From NCBI GenBank assembly GCA_047629355.1, contig JBLHWU010000043.1:1-34267 (forward strand): a stretch of DNA of 34,267 bases, written 5' to 3'. Below the pieces are notes generated by a model, which ran no database searches, was not told where the DNA came from, and saw only the letters and a list, made by a program, of their open reading frames with translations. Shown here in pieces: positions 23,732 through 32,196 of the stretch (position 1 is its first letter; each line of letters opens with the position of its first letter). Origin of the DNA: CAYUNA01 sp047629355. GTDB lineage: Bacteria; Bacteroidota; Bacteroidia; Chitinophagales; Saprospiraceae. Made by a program: the position numbers and the translations under genes.

Positions 23732-25528
23732 TTATTGAATCACCAACCGTTCCGTCACCAACTCTTCTCCAACAATCATTCTCAAAAAGTAAACACCAGA
23801 AGGTCTATTCAATAAATCCAACGCTTCCGAAAATTCATTAGCAATCACTTCATTTTTTGACCAAATAACTCGCCCTTGCATATTATAAATAGCCATCGAA
23901 ACGGGCATTGTTTTATCCAAATTAAAATTCAAATTAAATAAACCATCAGATGGATTTGGAAAAATAGCCAAGCCAATTTGTGCTGCCAACGTTTCTTGCG
24001 TACCCGTTTCAATACAGTCAAGTTCTGGATTGTAAATATAAGAAAAACTGTACGAAGATACGCAGCCATTGTCTTCATTTACGATTGTCAAAGTGTAATT
24101 TCCATCTTCCTGCATACACCAAAATAATTCATCGGCAAAAGGAATTTCTACGCCATCAAAAGACCATTGTGCAGCGTAATTTTCAGGTAAATTATCCTCA
24201 TTATTGATGGATAACAAGTTTTCAAAATAGCTATGTGTAGGCGTGGCAGGCGATGGATAATACTCGATTTCTGTAACTTCAGAAAGCACTTGACAGCCAT
24301 TGTCTGCGGTATATTGAACCCAATAAATTCCAGATTCAGTAACTGTGAAAGTTGGGTCGTTTCCACTAAAAATCAAGGTCGTATCTTTGTACCATTGGAT
24401 GTTTTCGAGATAATCGGTCATTAATTCAACTGCCGTCCCACTGCACAAGGGGTCGGATAAACTCTGCTGAATTGTCGGCAAATCGGGTTCTTCCAAAACA
24501 ACAATTGTATCGGTAGAAGTAACCGTAAAAATCGGATTGAAAATATTTAAATTCACTTCCAAACCACCGTCCGTTTGTATACCACCTTCAAACATAGTAA
24601 AATAAATATCGCCACATTCTTCCGTCGAAAAGGGGTCTTCATCCCGAACTTCAAGTTTATAATCACCGTTGCCTGATAGAATAATATTAACTGGAATATT
24701 GGTCGGTAATTGCGTGTTATTGGTAGGATTGGTAGAAAAAATAATATCTCCTACTGGATTTCGTAAGCGAATAAAAAGGTCGGCACTGCCAATCAAATCA
24801 CCGCAGTCATCTGCCAAAATATCAACAGAAGTCAATAGAAAACCAGTTGTGTCAATCGAGGCTTCATAATTTACAAAATATTCGCCAGGTTCGTCATAAA
24901 TCTGCGTCGTCGGCTGTTCGGAAGTCGAAGTCATCCCATTGCCAAAATCCCAAACATAGGTGAATCCATCCTGTCCATTACTCGGTACATTATTTGTGAA
25001 ATCTACCTCAATTTCACCGCAACCTTGCGTATTTGTAGCTGAAAAACCATCATTGGAACTGGATGCTGGCGCGATGTACATTTTGAAAGTAAACGAAGCC
25101 GGTTGAGTAATTATGGCGATTTGCGCTTCGACCACTACCCCAATTTCAAAGGTATCAGAAACCAGTGGAGTACCACAAAATTTTAAACAACCGTCCGTTT
25201 CCTCACTAGTATCAAAAACCGTTTGATTGGGTTCCCATGATAAACCCGGAGGAACATTGACTAAGGATATAATCGTGATTTCACTAATATTCAAACCTGC
25301 GGGCGTACTTGGGTCGTTCGCATTCACGGGGTCGGTCGTTTTAGGCATTCTAAAACTTAAATTCCCATCGTAATAAACGCCCACTTCGCCATCAATTGTA
25401 TTGGCTAAAAAAATGGTGTCTTCCGGCAAAATTGGGAGGTCCGTCACGCAGCCCGGGCATCCGGTTTGTGCGTTGATTTGGTTGAGAATTAAAAATGTAA
25501 AGAGGAATAGAAAGTTAAATTGCTTCAT
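23732..25528 (-). CDS. Secreted PKD-domain protein with T9SS sorting domain
   Basis: The start is set at ATG 25528, where a signal peptide begins (KQFNFLFLFTFLILNQINAQ); the frame extends to 25633 but the extra 35 residues are not signal-like. This gives 598 residues. After TGCPGC the protein is beta-rich, with a PKD-like domain around 165-240 (GCGEIEVDFTNNVPSN, FTYVWDFGNGMTSTSEQPTT, EPGEYFVNYEASI), further Ig-like segments (IYWVQYTADNGCQVLSEV) and a C-terminal type A sorting domain (AIFPNPSDGLFNLNF, NRPSGVYFLRM). Probably a surface-attached or secreted adhesive or structural protein; no catalytic motif is visible. It is convergent with the HD-domain gene. Confidence 0.85.
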   Translation of the reverse strand: MKQFNFLFLFTFLILNQINAQTGCPGCVTDLPILPEDTIFLANTIDGEVGVYYDGNLSFRMPKTTDPVNANDPSTPAGLNISEITIISLVNVPPGLSWEPNQTVFDTSEETDGCLKFCGTPLVSDTFEIGVVVEAQIAIITQPASFTFKMYIAPASSSNDGFSATNTQGCGEIEVDFTNNVPSNGQDGFTYVWDFGNGMTSTSEQPTTQIYDEPGEYFVNYEASIDTTGFLLTSVDILADDCGDLIGSADLFIRLRNPVGDIIFSTNPTNNTQLPTNIPVNIILSGNGDYKLEVRDEDPFSTEECGDIYFTMFEGGIQTDGGLEVNLNIFNPIFTVTSTDTIVVLEEPDLPTIQQSLSDPLCSGTAVELMTDYLENIQWYKDTTLIFSGNDPTFTVTESGIYWVQYTADNGCQVLSEVTEIEYYPSPATPTHSYFENLLSINNEDNLPENYAAQWSFDGVEIPFADELFWCMQEDGNYTLTIVNEDNGCVSSYSFSYIYNPELDCIETGTQETLAAQIGLAIFPNPSDGLFNLNFNLDKTMPVSMAIYNMQGRVIWSKNEVIANEFSEALDLLNRPSGVYFLRMIVGEELVTERLVIQ

Positions 25529-25859
25529 TGTCAATGATTTCAATGTTTTGATAATTAAGGAGTTACATAATGGTTGACGGTCAACAGTAGGTGGTTGATG
25601 GCGGCAAGCATGGATAACTAAGCTAATTACCATTGTTCTAAAAGTAATTAATGAAATGATTCAAAATCAGTTGATTACAATATGAATAATAAATCAACTA
25701 ATAAGGAATAACTAATTGTGGGTAAACTCAAAAATGGTGGGAAAAATTTGTTGAAAATTCTCAAAAAGAAATGTGTTGGACAAATATCGGTAAATATGGT
25801 TGGAATTGGAAAATATTGGGTGATTTTGCAAAAGATTAACCTTTGTAGACTATATTGTC
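25529..25859. other. Gene-free region upstream of the PKD protein
   Basis: No gene recognised. It contains an imperfect GGTTGACGGTCAACAG palindrome (25569-25584) of the type seen at 14222-14302. The remainder is unstructured AT-rich sequence that should hold the promoter of the PKD gene. Confidence 0.4.
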
Positions 25860-25972
25860 TAGGATGGTGACGCGGATTCCAACGGATTTTATGAGGTCTA
25901 ATGTATCATAAAACGCCGCAGAAGACCTATAAAAAAATCCGTTCCATCCGTTAAATCTGCGTAATCATCCTA
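25860..25972. repeat. Inverted repeat of GGATGGTTACnCGGATT type, copy 2
   Basis: TAGGATGGTGACGCGGATT at the left and AATCTGCGTAATCATCCTA at the right are imperfect inverted repeats, with ACGGATTTTAT and ATAAAAAAATCCGTT also pairing. An internal GAGGTCTAAT/AGAAGACCTA pair lies in the loop. Same family as 6919-7065, where AGGTCTAAT also occurs in the loop. Confidence 0.7.
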
Positions 25973-26008
25973 GTGCAACAACCCTTAAATACCTGCCTAC
26001 TTAATTTG

Positions 26009-26145
26009 AGAAGTGAGAAAATCCTAAGATTTTCGAGTTTCCTAAAACATAGTGCACCTCGCCTTCGGCGAGGCTGGTGAGGTTATTGAGGGGTGAAAAC
26101 GGTTTTTATAAAACCACTTTCATCCCTCAAACTCCCTTTGTTTTA
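26009..26145. repeat. Composite hairpin repeat, inverted full copy
   Basis: Read on the minus strand the order is GGGAGTTTGAGGGATGAAAG hairpin (26086-26136), CTCGCCTTCGGCGAG hairpin (26058-26073) and CGAAAATCTTAGGATTTTC hairpin (26018-26037). This is the same three-module order as 30045-30177 but in the opposite orientation. Flanking ACCTGCCTAC and GATAGGTAGTT may be remains of terminal inverted repeats. Confidence 0.7.
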
Positions 26146-26194
26146 GATAGGTAGTTATTTTCGGACTACACCACTAGCTAATTTAGTATTAGAT

Positions 26195-26263
26195 TTGTTA
26201 CCCTTTAAAGAAAACTAGCAAAAAAATCTAAATTTCATACAAGCATTTTTAAAGGGTAACAAG
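26195..26263. repeat. Palindromic element with TTGTTACCCTTTAAA arms
   Basis: TTGTTACCCTTTAAA (26195-26209) and TTTAAAGGGTAACAA (26249-26263) are exact inverted repeats 69 bp end to end. The left half recurs at 4150-4168 and the right half at 17492-17517, so this copy may be an intact unit and the others fragments. Confidence 0.75.
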
Positions 26264-26270
26264 TCCATTG

Positions 26271-26306
26271 AAAAAAAGTGTTCATCATAAGACTGACGAA
26301 CACTTC
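26271..26306 (-). terminator. Putative intrinsic terminator of the Fe-S carrier gene
   Basis: On the minus strand GAAC-containing arms AAGTGTTC and GAACACTT form an 8-bp stem with a 14-nt loop, followed by a run of seven T. It is about 110 bp beyond the gene end. Confidence 0.65.
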
Positions 26307-26417
26307 AAAATTAATTTCTTAACCTTTAAAAACCAAAATTAATGAAAATTAAGATGTTGGTTATTGGAACATAGCGCGCCGTGTATCTTAAGCCGATAAC
26401 CGTGCGCCGTCTAAAGT

Positions 26418-26777
26418 TTATGCTGAAAAAGAAGAACCACAACCACACGAAGAGGTCGCATTTGGATTATTAAATGAAAATCCACGGTTGTTCAACCCTT
26501 CTACCCAATCAATTTCCATCCCAAGCAAATAAATCGCATGAGATTTTTGCATGAGCACTTTTAGCCCATTGATTTCAAATTGTTCGTCGTTGTCTTTCTT
26601 CACATCGAAACCTAAAATGTAAGAAAAACCAGAACATCCACCCCCTTTAACGCCAATGCGTAAGCCGTGGTCGTCTGGAATATCTTGGTTACCCATAATG
26701 CGTGTTAACGCAGTAGTTGCACCCTGAGTTAAGGTAACTGGTGCTAATGTCGTCGTATTTTCTGCTGTTGCTGTCAT
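26418..26777 (-). CDS. A-type iron-sulfur carrier protein (IscA/SufA/ErpA family)
   Basis: The protein has 119 residues, normal for the family plus a short N-terminal extension. It binds and delivers Fe-S clusters to apoproteins in the cytoplasm. The three conserved cysteines are in place: the first in GVKGGGCSGFSYILGF and the last two in SSCGCGSSFSA at the C-terminus. TLTQGATTALTRIMGNQ opens the domain. It is a single gene here; suf or isc genes are not adjacent. A TAnnTTTG box lies upstream and a hairpin with a T-run downstream, so it is probably a one-gene transcript. The choice between IscA, SufA and ErpA subtype is not possible. Confidence 0.95.
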   Translation of the reverse strand: MTATAENTTTLAPVTLTQGATTALTRIMGNQDIPDDHGLRIGVKGGGCSGFSYILGFDVKKDNDEQFEINGLKVLMQKSHAIYLLGMEIDWVEGLNNRGFSFNNPNATSSCGCGSSFSA

Positions 26778-26802
26778 CTTTATTTTTAATTTGAAACTTT
26801 TA

Positions 26803-26810
26803 CAAAGTTA
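26803..26810 (-). promoter_or_regulatory. Putative -7 box of the Fe-S carrier gene
   Basis: On the minus strand TAACTTTG fits TAnnTTTG exactly, 25 bp upstream of the start codon. No -33 TTTG at the usual 19-21 bp spacing was found. Confidence 0.5.
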
Positions 26811-27016
26811 GGGAAAATTTCCAATTAAAGGAATGATTTTCCACATTTGTTGTTTTGAGATTTGCAAAGTAAACAAAAAGGCAGGATAAAAAGTTTTTGA
26901 CTGCTTTTAATCAGCGTTTTTTTTACTCTTTTCTGAAAAAAAGCGGAAAATAAATTTTTATATTGAATTCCTTTCTACTACAATGAATCAGAAATAACTT
27001 TTTTTTAAAAAAAAAA

Positions 27017-27115
27017 GGGAGTTTGAGGGGTAAAATAGTTTTATAAAAGCCGTTTTTGACCCTTAATAATTTCACCCGCGCTGCCGCAGGTAGTGCGTAA
27101 TGTGTTTTTTATGAA
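27017..27115. repeat. Composite hairpin repeat (degenerate copy)
   Basis: GGGAGTTTGAGGGGTAAAA begins a hairpin closed by TTTTTGACCCTTAA, then a decayed CCCGCGCTGCCGCAGGTAGTG module and a TGAATTTCGAAAGCGAAAT trace. It runs into the family B element at 27119. The remaining gap from 26811 to 27016 has no recognised feature. Confidence 0.6.
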
Positions 27116-27118
27116 TTT

Positions 27119-27281
27119 CGAAAGCGAAATAAATAATCTTACATTTTTGAGCGGATATTTAGTTCCTGTTTTTCACTTTAAAAATGCTCATTATATGAAC
27201 ATAAATCGCACTTTTAAAGCAAAAGCTAGGAACGAAAACGCTTTCTCAAAAAAGTAACTTTATTTAATTCGCGTTCCTTAG
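27119..27281. repeat. MITE-like element, family B, copy 2
   Basis: The left end (CGAAAGCGAAATAAATAA) and complement of the right end (TAAGGAACGCGAATTAAATA) are inverted repeats, and the interior TTTTTCACTTTAAAAATGCT and ACATAAATCGCACTTT are shared with 4818-4983. It is 163 bp long. Further right, 27352-27394 contains a small GTAGGC/GCCTAC hairpin. Confidence 0.75.
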
Positions 27282-27452
27282 GATTTTCTCGGTTCTCAAA
27301 ATTTAATCATAGAATTTACGGTATTTAGTCCCCAAACTACTGAAATAATTTGGGGTAGGCAGCTTGGTAGCTGAAGCCTACGCTACAGAAAGAGAAAAAG
27401 TTCAATTGACAAGGTTTTTAATCAAATTAGCTATTTTGTTACTACGTTACCT

Positions 27453-27502
27453 TACCTTTGAGAATGAATAATGCTTTGAAACCACCTTCATTTCAAAGCA
27501 TT
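27453..27502 (+). promoter_or_regulatory. -7 box and leader hairpin of the S9 peptidase gene
   Basis: TACCTTTG (27453-27460) fits TAnnTTTG; TTTG at 27435-27438 is closer than the usual -33 spacing. Just after the expected transcript start, AATGCTTTGAAA (27470-27481) and TTTCAAAGCATT (27491-27502) form a perfect 12-bp hairpin with a 9-nt loop. The leader would be about 75 nt, so the hairpin may cap or stabilise the 5' end. Confidence 0.6.
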
Positions 27503-27541
27503 TAAGCAGTCCAATCATTTTCAATTCAAATTCACCAAATT

Positions 27542-30007
27542 ATGACAAGGAAAAAAATTACCTTCGCGTTCTTATTTTTAATCTCAACAATTATGCTCCA
27601 AGCTCAACAAGATTTAAGCTATCAAACACCACCCAAAGCTATTGCGGATTTGATAGATGCGCCGCTGACGCCTTCAACGCGAATCAGTCCGGATTACAGT
27701 ATGATGCTGTGGCTCGACCGACCGAGTTTGCCTGGCATTGAAGAAGTTGGACAAGAGGAATTGCGGCTAGCAGGCATCCGTATCAATCCAAAAACCAACG
27801 GTTCGAGTCGAGCTTACTATTATAACGGAATGACTTTGCGGGCGATGCAAGGCGTACGTGCGCCCGAACGAAAAGTGCAGGGTTTACCTGCCGAATTGTG
27901 CATCGAAAATGTATCGTGGTCACCCGACAACAAGCGCGTTTTATTTACCAATACTCTGGAAAACGGAATTGAATTATGGACGGTAGATGCGGCAACTGCA
28001 CAAGCTAAAAAACTGACAAAAGCCATCATCAATGATGCAATGTCAGGCAGTCCATACCGTTTTTTTAGAGATGGGAAAACAATTTTATATAAAAGCAATC
28101 TTGCCAATCGTGGACCCGTACCCATTGAAAATGCTAAGCCATTTGGTCCGACCATTCAAAATAACGAAGGCGATGCTGCACCAGTGAGAACGTACCAAGA
28201 TTTATTGAAAAATAAACACGACGAGGCACTTTTTACTTATTATACTTCTTCGCAATTGATGAAAATGGATTTGGAAACGGGGAAAAGTATTGCGTTTTCG
28301 ACGCCAGGCATCATCGGAACATTTAGCCCGTCGCCTGATGGAGAATATGTGATGGTTTCAAGAGTAAAAACTCCATTCTCATACATTGTACCTTATAGTC
28401 GTTTTCCGTTTTCGGTGTCCATTTTATCAAAGGTTGGCAAAATTGTTAAGGAAGTAACAGAAATTCCAGCAGCAGAAAATATACCGAAAGGCTTTGGCGC
28501 AACTCGTGAAGGCGCACGTAGTTTCACTTGGCGTTCAGACCAACCGGCGATGCTCTATTGGGTAGAAGCACAGGATGGCGGTGACCCGAAACAAGAGGCG
28601 GAAATTCGCGATCGATTGTTTGTTTTGAAAGCGCCATTTACAGGAAAAACGATGCCAGTAATTGATTTTAAATTGCGGTATGGCGGTGTCACTTGGGGGA
28701 ACGATGGCTTGGCAATAGCAGATGAATGGTGGTGGCAAAATCGACAAATAATTACCAGCCAATGGAATCCAGCCAATCCGAAATCGGGTAAAAATGTGAT
28801 TTGGGATAGAAGCTGGGAAGATACTTACAATGACCCAGGAGGCTTTGAAATGACGAGAAATGAATTCGGTCGTTCCATTTTAATGACAACGGACGAGGGC
28901 AAATCCTTGTTCTTAACAGGCACGGGGGCATCACCAGAAGGCAATCGTCCATTTGTGGATAAATACAATATTGAAACGAGGGCAACGACGCGGTTGTGGC
29001 GGTCAGAAGCACCATTCTATGAGCGTCCATTGTCAATTTTTGATGCAGAACAAGGCTTGATTTTGACGGTAAAAGAATCGAATGAAGTACAACCTAATTT
29101 TTATGTTCGTAATTTAAAAACAGGCGATTCTCAGCAAATTACCTATTTTCCAAATCCTTACGAGGCCTTGAAAGGTTTGCAAAAAGAATTGGTACAATAT
29201 AAGCGGGACGATGGCGTAGAGTTGACGGGGACGTTGTATTTGCCACCTAATTATGATAAAGAAAAAGATGGACCGTTACCGTGTTTTATGTGGGCATATC
29301 CACGAGAATTTAAGTCGAAAAAAGCAGCTGGACAAGTGAAAGACTCGCCGTATGAATTTACGCGCGTTTGGTGGGGCTCGCCGATTTTGTGGGTGACGCA
29401 GGGCTATGCAGTTTTTGATGATTTTGGAATGCCGATTATTGGAGAAGGTAAGGAAGAACCAAATGAGACGTTCGTAAAACAATTGACTTCGGGCGCAGAA
29501 GCTGCCATCAATGAATTGGCTAGAATGGGTGTTGTTGACCCGAAGCGAGTCGGTGTCGGCGGGCATTCTTACGGTGCATTTATGACAGCAAACTTGTTGG
29601 CACATACTGACCTTTTTGCGGCAGGAATTGCACGAAGTGGTGCGTACAATCGAACATTGACGCCCTTTGGTTTTCAATCGGAAGAACGTACCTTTTGGGA
29701 AGCTCCAGAGACTTATTTTAAAATGTCTCCATTTATGCACGCAGATAATATTAAAGAACCGTTGTTGTTGATTCATGGCGAAGCAGACAACAACTCGGGA
29801 ACTTATCCGATGCAAACCGAGCGTTTTTATGCCGCTTTGAAAGGGCACGGCGCAACTTGTCGAATGGTGATGTTGCCACACGAAAGTCATGGGTATCGAG
29901 CAAAGGAATCGGTAATGCACATGGCTTGGGAAATGGATACTTGGTTGGACAAGTATGTGAAAAATGCGGAGGTGAAGGAGAAGAAAATGGAAGTTAAAAA
30001 GCCATAA
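27542..30007 (+). CDS. Secreted S9-family prolyl oligopeptidase-type serine peptidase
   Basis: The protein has 821 residues. A signal peptide (MTRKKITFAFLFLISTIMLQ, cleavage near AQA/QQD) sends it to the periplasm or beyond. Residues about 40-550 form a beta-propeller with WD-like repeats (VSWSPDNKRVLFTN, FSPSPDGEYVMVS, FTWRSDQPAMLYWVEA). The C-terminal alpha/beta-hydrolase domain starts near 560 (RDDGVELTGTLYLPPNYDKE). The catalytic triad is readable: Ser676 in GGHSYGAFM, Asp749 in HGEADNNSG, His783 in HESHGY. Overall text is close to the S9D glutamyl endopeptidase-like group. It should cleave oligopeptides. It has its own promoter-like box and a composite hairpin after the stop. Confidence 0.93.
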   Translation: MTRKKITFAFLFLISTIMLQAQQDLSYQTPPKAIADLIDAPLTPSTRISPDYSMMLWLDRPSLPGIEEVGQEELRLAGIRINPKTNGSSRAYYYNGMTLRAMQGVRAPERKVQGLPAELCIENVSWSPDNKRVLFTNTLENGIELWTVDAATAQAKKLTKAIINDAMSGSPYRFFRDGKTILYKSNLANRGPVPIENAKPFGPTIQNNEGDAAPVRTYQDLLKNKHDEALFTYYTSSQLMKMDLETGKSIAFSTPGIIGTFSPSPDGEYVMVSRVKTPFSYIVPYSRFPFSVSILSKVGKIVKEVTEIPAAENIPKGFGATREGARSFTWRSDQPAMLYWVEAQDGGDPKQEAEIRDRLFVLKAPFTGKTMPVIDFKLRYGGVTWGNDGLAIADEWWWQNRQIITSQWNPANPKSGKNVIWDRSWEDTYNDPGGFEMTRNEFGRSILMTTDEGKSLFLTGTGASPEGNRPFVDKYNIETRATTRLWRSEAPFYERPLSIFDAEQGLILTVKESNEVQPNFYVRNLKTGDSQQITYFPNPYEALKGLQKELVQYKRDDGVELTGTLYLPPNYDKEKDGPLPCFMWAYPREFKSKKAAGQVKDSPYEFTRVWWGSPILWVTQGYAVFDDFGMPIIGEGKEEPNETFVKQLTSGAEAAINELARMGVVDPKRVGVGGHSYGAFMTANLLAHTDLFAAGIARSGAYNRTLTPFGFQSEERTFWEAPETYFKMSPFMHADNIKEPLLLIHGEADNNSGTYPMQTERFYAALKGHGATCRMVMLPHESHGYRAKESVMHMAWEMDTWLDKYVKNAEVKEKKMEVKKP

Positions 30008-30044
30008 TACACTTTAACGTAGGTCTATTTGCATTTAAACAAGA

Positions 30045-30177
30045 GGAGTTTGAGGATGAAAAATGATTTGCAAAAATCATTTTTCATCCTCAAGTCCCCG
30101 TCCGCGTTGCCGTAGGCAAGGCGGACGGGGTTTTAAGAAGCTCGAAAATCGTAAGATTTTCGAGCTTCTTAAAATTC
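30045..30177. repeat. Composite hairpin repeat, complete three-module copy
   Basis: Module 1: GAGGATGAAAAATGATTT pairs with AAATCATTTTTCATCCTC (30050-30092). Module 2: CCCCGTCCGC...GCGGACGGGG around GTTGCCGTAGGCAAG (30096-30130). Module 3: AAGAAGCTCGAAAATC pairs with GATTTTCGAGCTTCTT (30135-30170). It lies 37 bp after the peptidase stop and could end its transcript. The rest of the gap to 30340 shows no gene. Confidence 0.85.
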
Positions 30178-30346
30178 AAGGAATACCTCCTTTTTATGGG
30201 ATTTGTCAAAGAACCATTCTTTTTACTAAAGCTAATTTTGATTTGGCGGTAAGTGGTTATTTTTATAGACTTGCCGCCAGATTGAATTTGAAATGGTCTA
30301 AAAATGGAGGTTTTATTTGAAGATTGGAAAATATTTATTCTAAAAA

Positions 30347-30398
30347 TTGTTTCACTGTAAAAAAAAGCCTACTTTTGCGCTCCATTTTCAAAAATGGA
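30347..30398 (+). promoter_or_regulatory. Bacteroidota-type promoter and leader hairpin of rpmE2
   Basis: TTG (30347-30349) and TACTTTTG (30370-30377) are separated by 20 bp, the expected -33/-7 spacing. The transcript would start near 30382. There TCCATTTT and AAAATGGA (30381-30398) form an 8-bp hairpin at the very 5' end of a leader of about 60 nt, perhaps stabilising or regulatory. Confidence 0.7.
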
Positions 30399-30440
30399 AT
30401 TGCAAAAAAAAATAGAAATTTAAGATAAATTTTAAATAAG

Positions 30441-30716
30441 ATGAAGAAAGATATCCATCCAAAAGAGTATAGAAAAGTGATTTTCAAAGATTACTCTAGC
30501 GAATATACTTTTATGAGCCGTTCTTGCGCACCTTCTAAGGATAAAATTACTTGGGAAGATGGCAACGAATATCCATTAATCAAATTGGAGATTTCAAGTA
30601 AATCTCACCCATTTTTCACTGGAAAAATGAAATTTGTCGATACTGCTGGACGTATTGATAAATTTAACAAGAAATTTGGAACTTCTCGTTTCGCTAATAA
30701 AGAAAAAGCGCAATAA
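30441..30716 (+). CDS. rpmE2: 50S ribosomal protein L31, type B
   Basis: This 91-residue ribosomal protein of the large subunit has the type B form: MKKDIHPKEYRKVIFKDYSS, then EYTFMSRSC, ISSKSHPFFTGKMKFVDTAG and RIDKFNKKFGTSRF. The paired zinc-binding cysteines of the type A form are absent, so folding does not need zinc. This is typical of Bacteroidota. A good promoter lies upstream and an intrinsic terminator downstream, so it is a single-gene unit. Type B forms in other bacteria are induced on zinc shortage; no zinc-regulator site was recognised here. Confidence 0.97.
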   Translation: MKKDIHPKEYRKVIFKDYSSEYTFMSRSCAPSKDKITWEDGNEYPLIKLEISSKSHPFFTGKMKFVDTAGRIDKFNKKFGTSRFANKEKAQ

Positions 30717-30765
30717 TTTGACAGTGGACGGTAAACTGCCCACGGTAAACGGATTCCGAATAAAA

Positions 30766-30803
30766 AAAGTCTCAGCAGGTATCTGTTGAGACTTTTTTAT
30801 TTT
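30766..30803 (+). terminator. Intrinsic terminator of rpmE2
   Basis: AGTCTCAGCAG and CTGTTGAGACT form a stem with one mismatch and a 4-nt loop, flanked by an A-run before and TTTTTTATTTTT after. It is 50 bp downstream of the stop codon. The text before it (30723-30752) carries the GGACGGTAAAC-type dispersed motif. Confidence 0.88.
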
Positions 30804-30903
30804 TTATAAATTCTGATAAATTGCTCTATTGCTTAACGATTGCATTGCCTTAAAAGCATAACAATTTGACAATCCAGCAATTCAACATGACTTGTCTCAT
30901 CCT

Positions 30904-32118
30904 ATGGAAAACATCATTCTCTTCGACAACGACGCACGCGAACGATTACTTCCCTTGACTTTTACCCGCCCAATCTGTGAATTGCGCGTGGGGATTCTGA
31001 CCATTCGCGAAAAGTGGGAAAAATGGTTAAAAGGCACTGCTTCTTTTATTACCCAAGATTATTTATCAGAGAAATACGACATCGTAGTTTCGGAAAACAA
31101 CCTGATTATCAATGGGGCAGTAATGCCTTCCAAAGAGTTGTGTATTTTGATAAATCAAATGGAAGACAACGAAGCTTTGTTGCACCACGGAGAGCTGATT
31201 GTCGCGAAAGTGGATAAAAAGCAGTTCGAACGCCTGATGACCGAGGATGATTTGGAGGAATTGGCAGGCTTTGAATTGGGCGATATTCCCTTTTTAAAAA
31301 TAGATAGCTTGCCCGATATTTTTGTTCACAATGAAGCAGCGATAAAAGCCGATTTTGACTTATTAACAAAAGGTCGAAAATCACAACCTATTTCTAAAAC
31401 GAACCAAGTTTTAAATCCAGAAAACATCTTTTTAGAAAAAGGCGCAACCGTTGAATTTGCCATCTTAAATGCTTCTAAAGGTCCGATTTACGTTGGAAAA
31501 GATGCAGAAATAATGGAAGGCGCAATGATTCGCGGCGCATTCGCATTGGGTGATAATTCGGTGGTGAAAATGGGCGCGAAAATCTACGGTGCAACTAGTA
31601 CCGGACCATATTGCAAACTTGGTGGTGAGGTTGGCAATTCCGTATTGTTAGGCTATTCTAATAAAGGACACGATGGCTATCTTGGTAATTCTGTCCTCGG
31701 TGAATGGTGCAATCTCGGTGCAGATACCAATACTTCTAATCTCAAAAACAACTACGAAGAAGTTAAACTGTGGAGTTATCAAAAAGAAGGTTTTGTTAAA
31801 ACGGGTCAGCAATTTTGCGGACTCATCATGGGCGACCATTCCAAATGTGGCATTAACACCATGTTTAATACCGGCACGGTCGTCGGCATTTCTGCAAATG
31901 TATTTGGCGATGGCTTTCCACGCAATTTCATTCCATCGTTTTCTTGGGGTGGGGCGAGTGGATATTCAACTTATCGAACGGATAAAGCATTTGAGACTGC
32001 AGAAAAAGTGATGGCTCGACGGAAGCAAGAATTGACGGCGATGGATAGGGTGATTATGTTGAAAGTGTCGGAAGAGACGGCGCAATTTCGGCGGTGGGAG
32101 AAGAAGAAGAAAGTGTAG
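30904..32118 (+). CDS. GlmU-like sugar nucleotidyltransferase/acyltransferase (alternative Bacteroidota type)
   Basis: The start is ATG 30904 (404 residues); the in-frame TTG 30892 adds only four. The N-terminus MENIILFDNDARERLLPLTF, followed by TRPICELRVGILTIREKW, is the mark of the alternative GlmU group (TIGR03991-like) that replaces classical GlmU in Bacteroidota. It should make UDP-GlcNAc from glucosamine-1-phosphate for cell wall and LPS. Residues about 190-380 are a left-handed beta-helix acyltransferase domain with hexapeptide-like repeats (GPIYVGKDAEIMEGAMIRG, CKLGGEVGNSVLLGYSNKG, GDHSKCGINTMFNTGTVVG). The classical GxGTRM loop is absent, as expected for this group. Function is by family; both activities are assumed. 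Confidence 0.87.
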   Translation: MENIILFDNDARERLLPLTFTRPICELRVGILTIREKWEKWLKGTASFITQDYLSEKYDIVVSENNLIINGAVMPSKELCILINQMEDNEALLHHGELIVAKVDKKQFERLMTEDDLEELAGFELGDIPFLKIDSLPDIFVHNEAAIKADFDLLTKGRKSQPISKTNQVLNPENIFLEKGATVEFAILNASKGPIYVGKDAEIMEGAMIRGAFALGDNSVVKMGAKIYGATSTGPYCKLGGEVGNSVLLGYSNKGHDGYLGNSVLGEWCNLGADTNTSNLKNNYEEVKLWSYQKEGFVKTGQQFCGLIMGDHSKCGINTMFNTGTVVGISANVFGDGFPRNFIPSFSWGGASGYSTYRTDKAFETAEKVMARRKQELTAMDRVIMLKVSEETAQFRRWEKKKKV

Positions 32119-32136
32119 TTGTGTGGTTTTTAAAAG

Positions 32137-32176
32137 AAAAAATACCAAAGTTGTTGAGGCTTTGGTATTTTTTTTT
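32137..32176 (+). terminator. Intrinsic terminator of the GlmU-like gene
   Basis: AAAATACCAAAG (32139-32150) pairs perfectly with CTTTGGTATTTT (32160-32171) around a 9-nt loop, followed by more T. It lies about 20 bp after the stop codon. Confidence 0.92.
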
Positions 32177-32196
32177 GAACAATTTTATCTTGTAAA

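Noticed and set aside
29276..29920. 214-residue minus-strand open frame
   Set aside because: It is the antisense shadow of the S9 peptidase catalytic domain, rich in Cys, His and Phe as expected for such shadows.
30063..30320. Plus-strand 85-residue open frame
   Set aside because: Its first 40 codons are the composite hairpin repeat; no protein family or promoter supports it.
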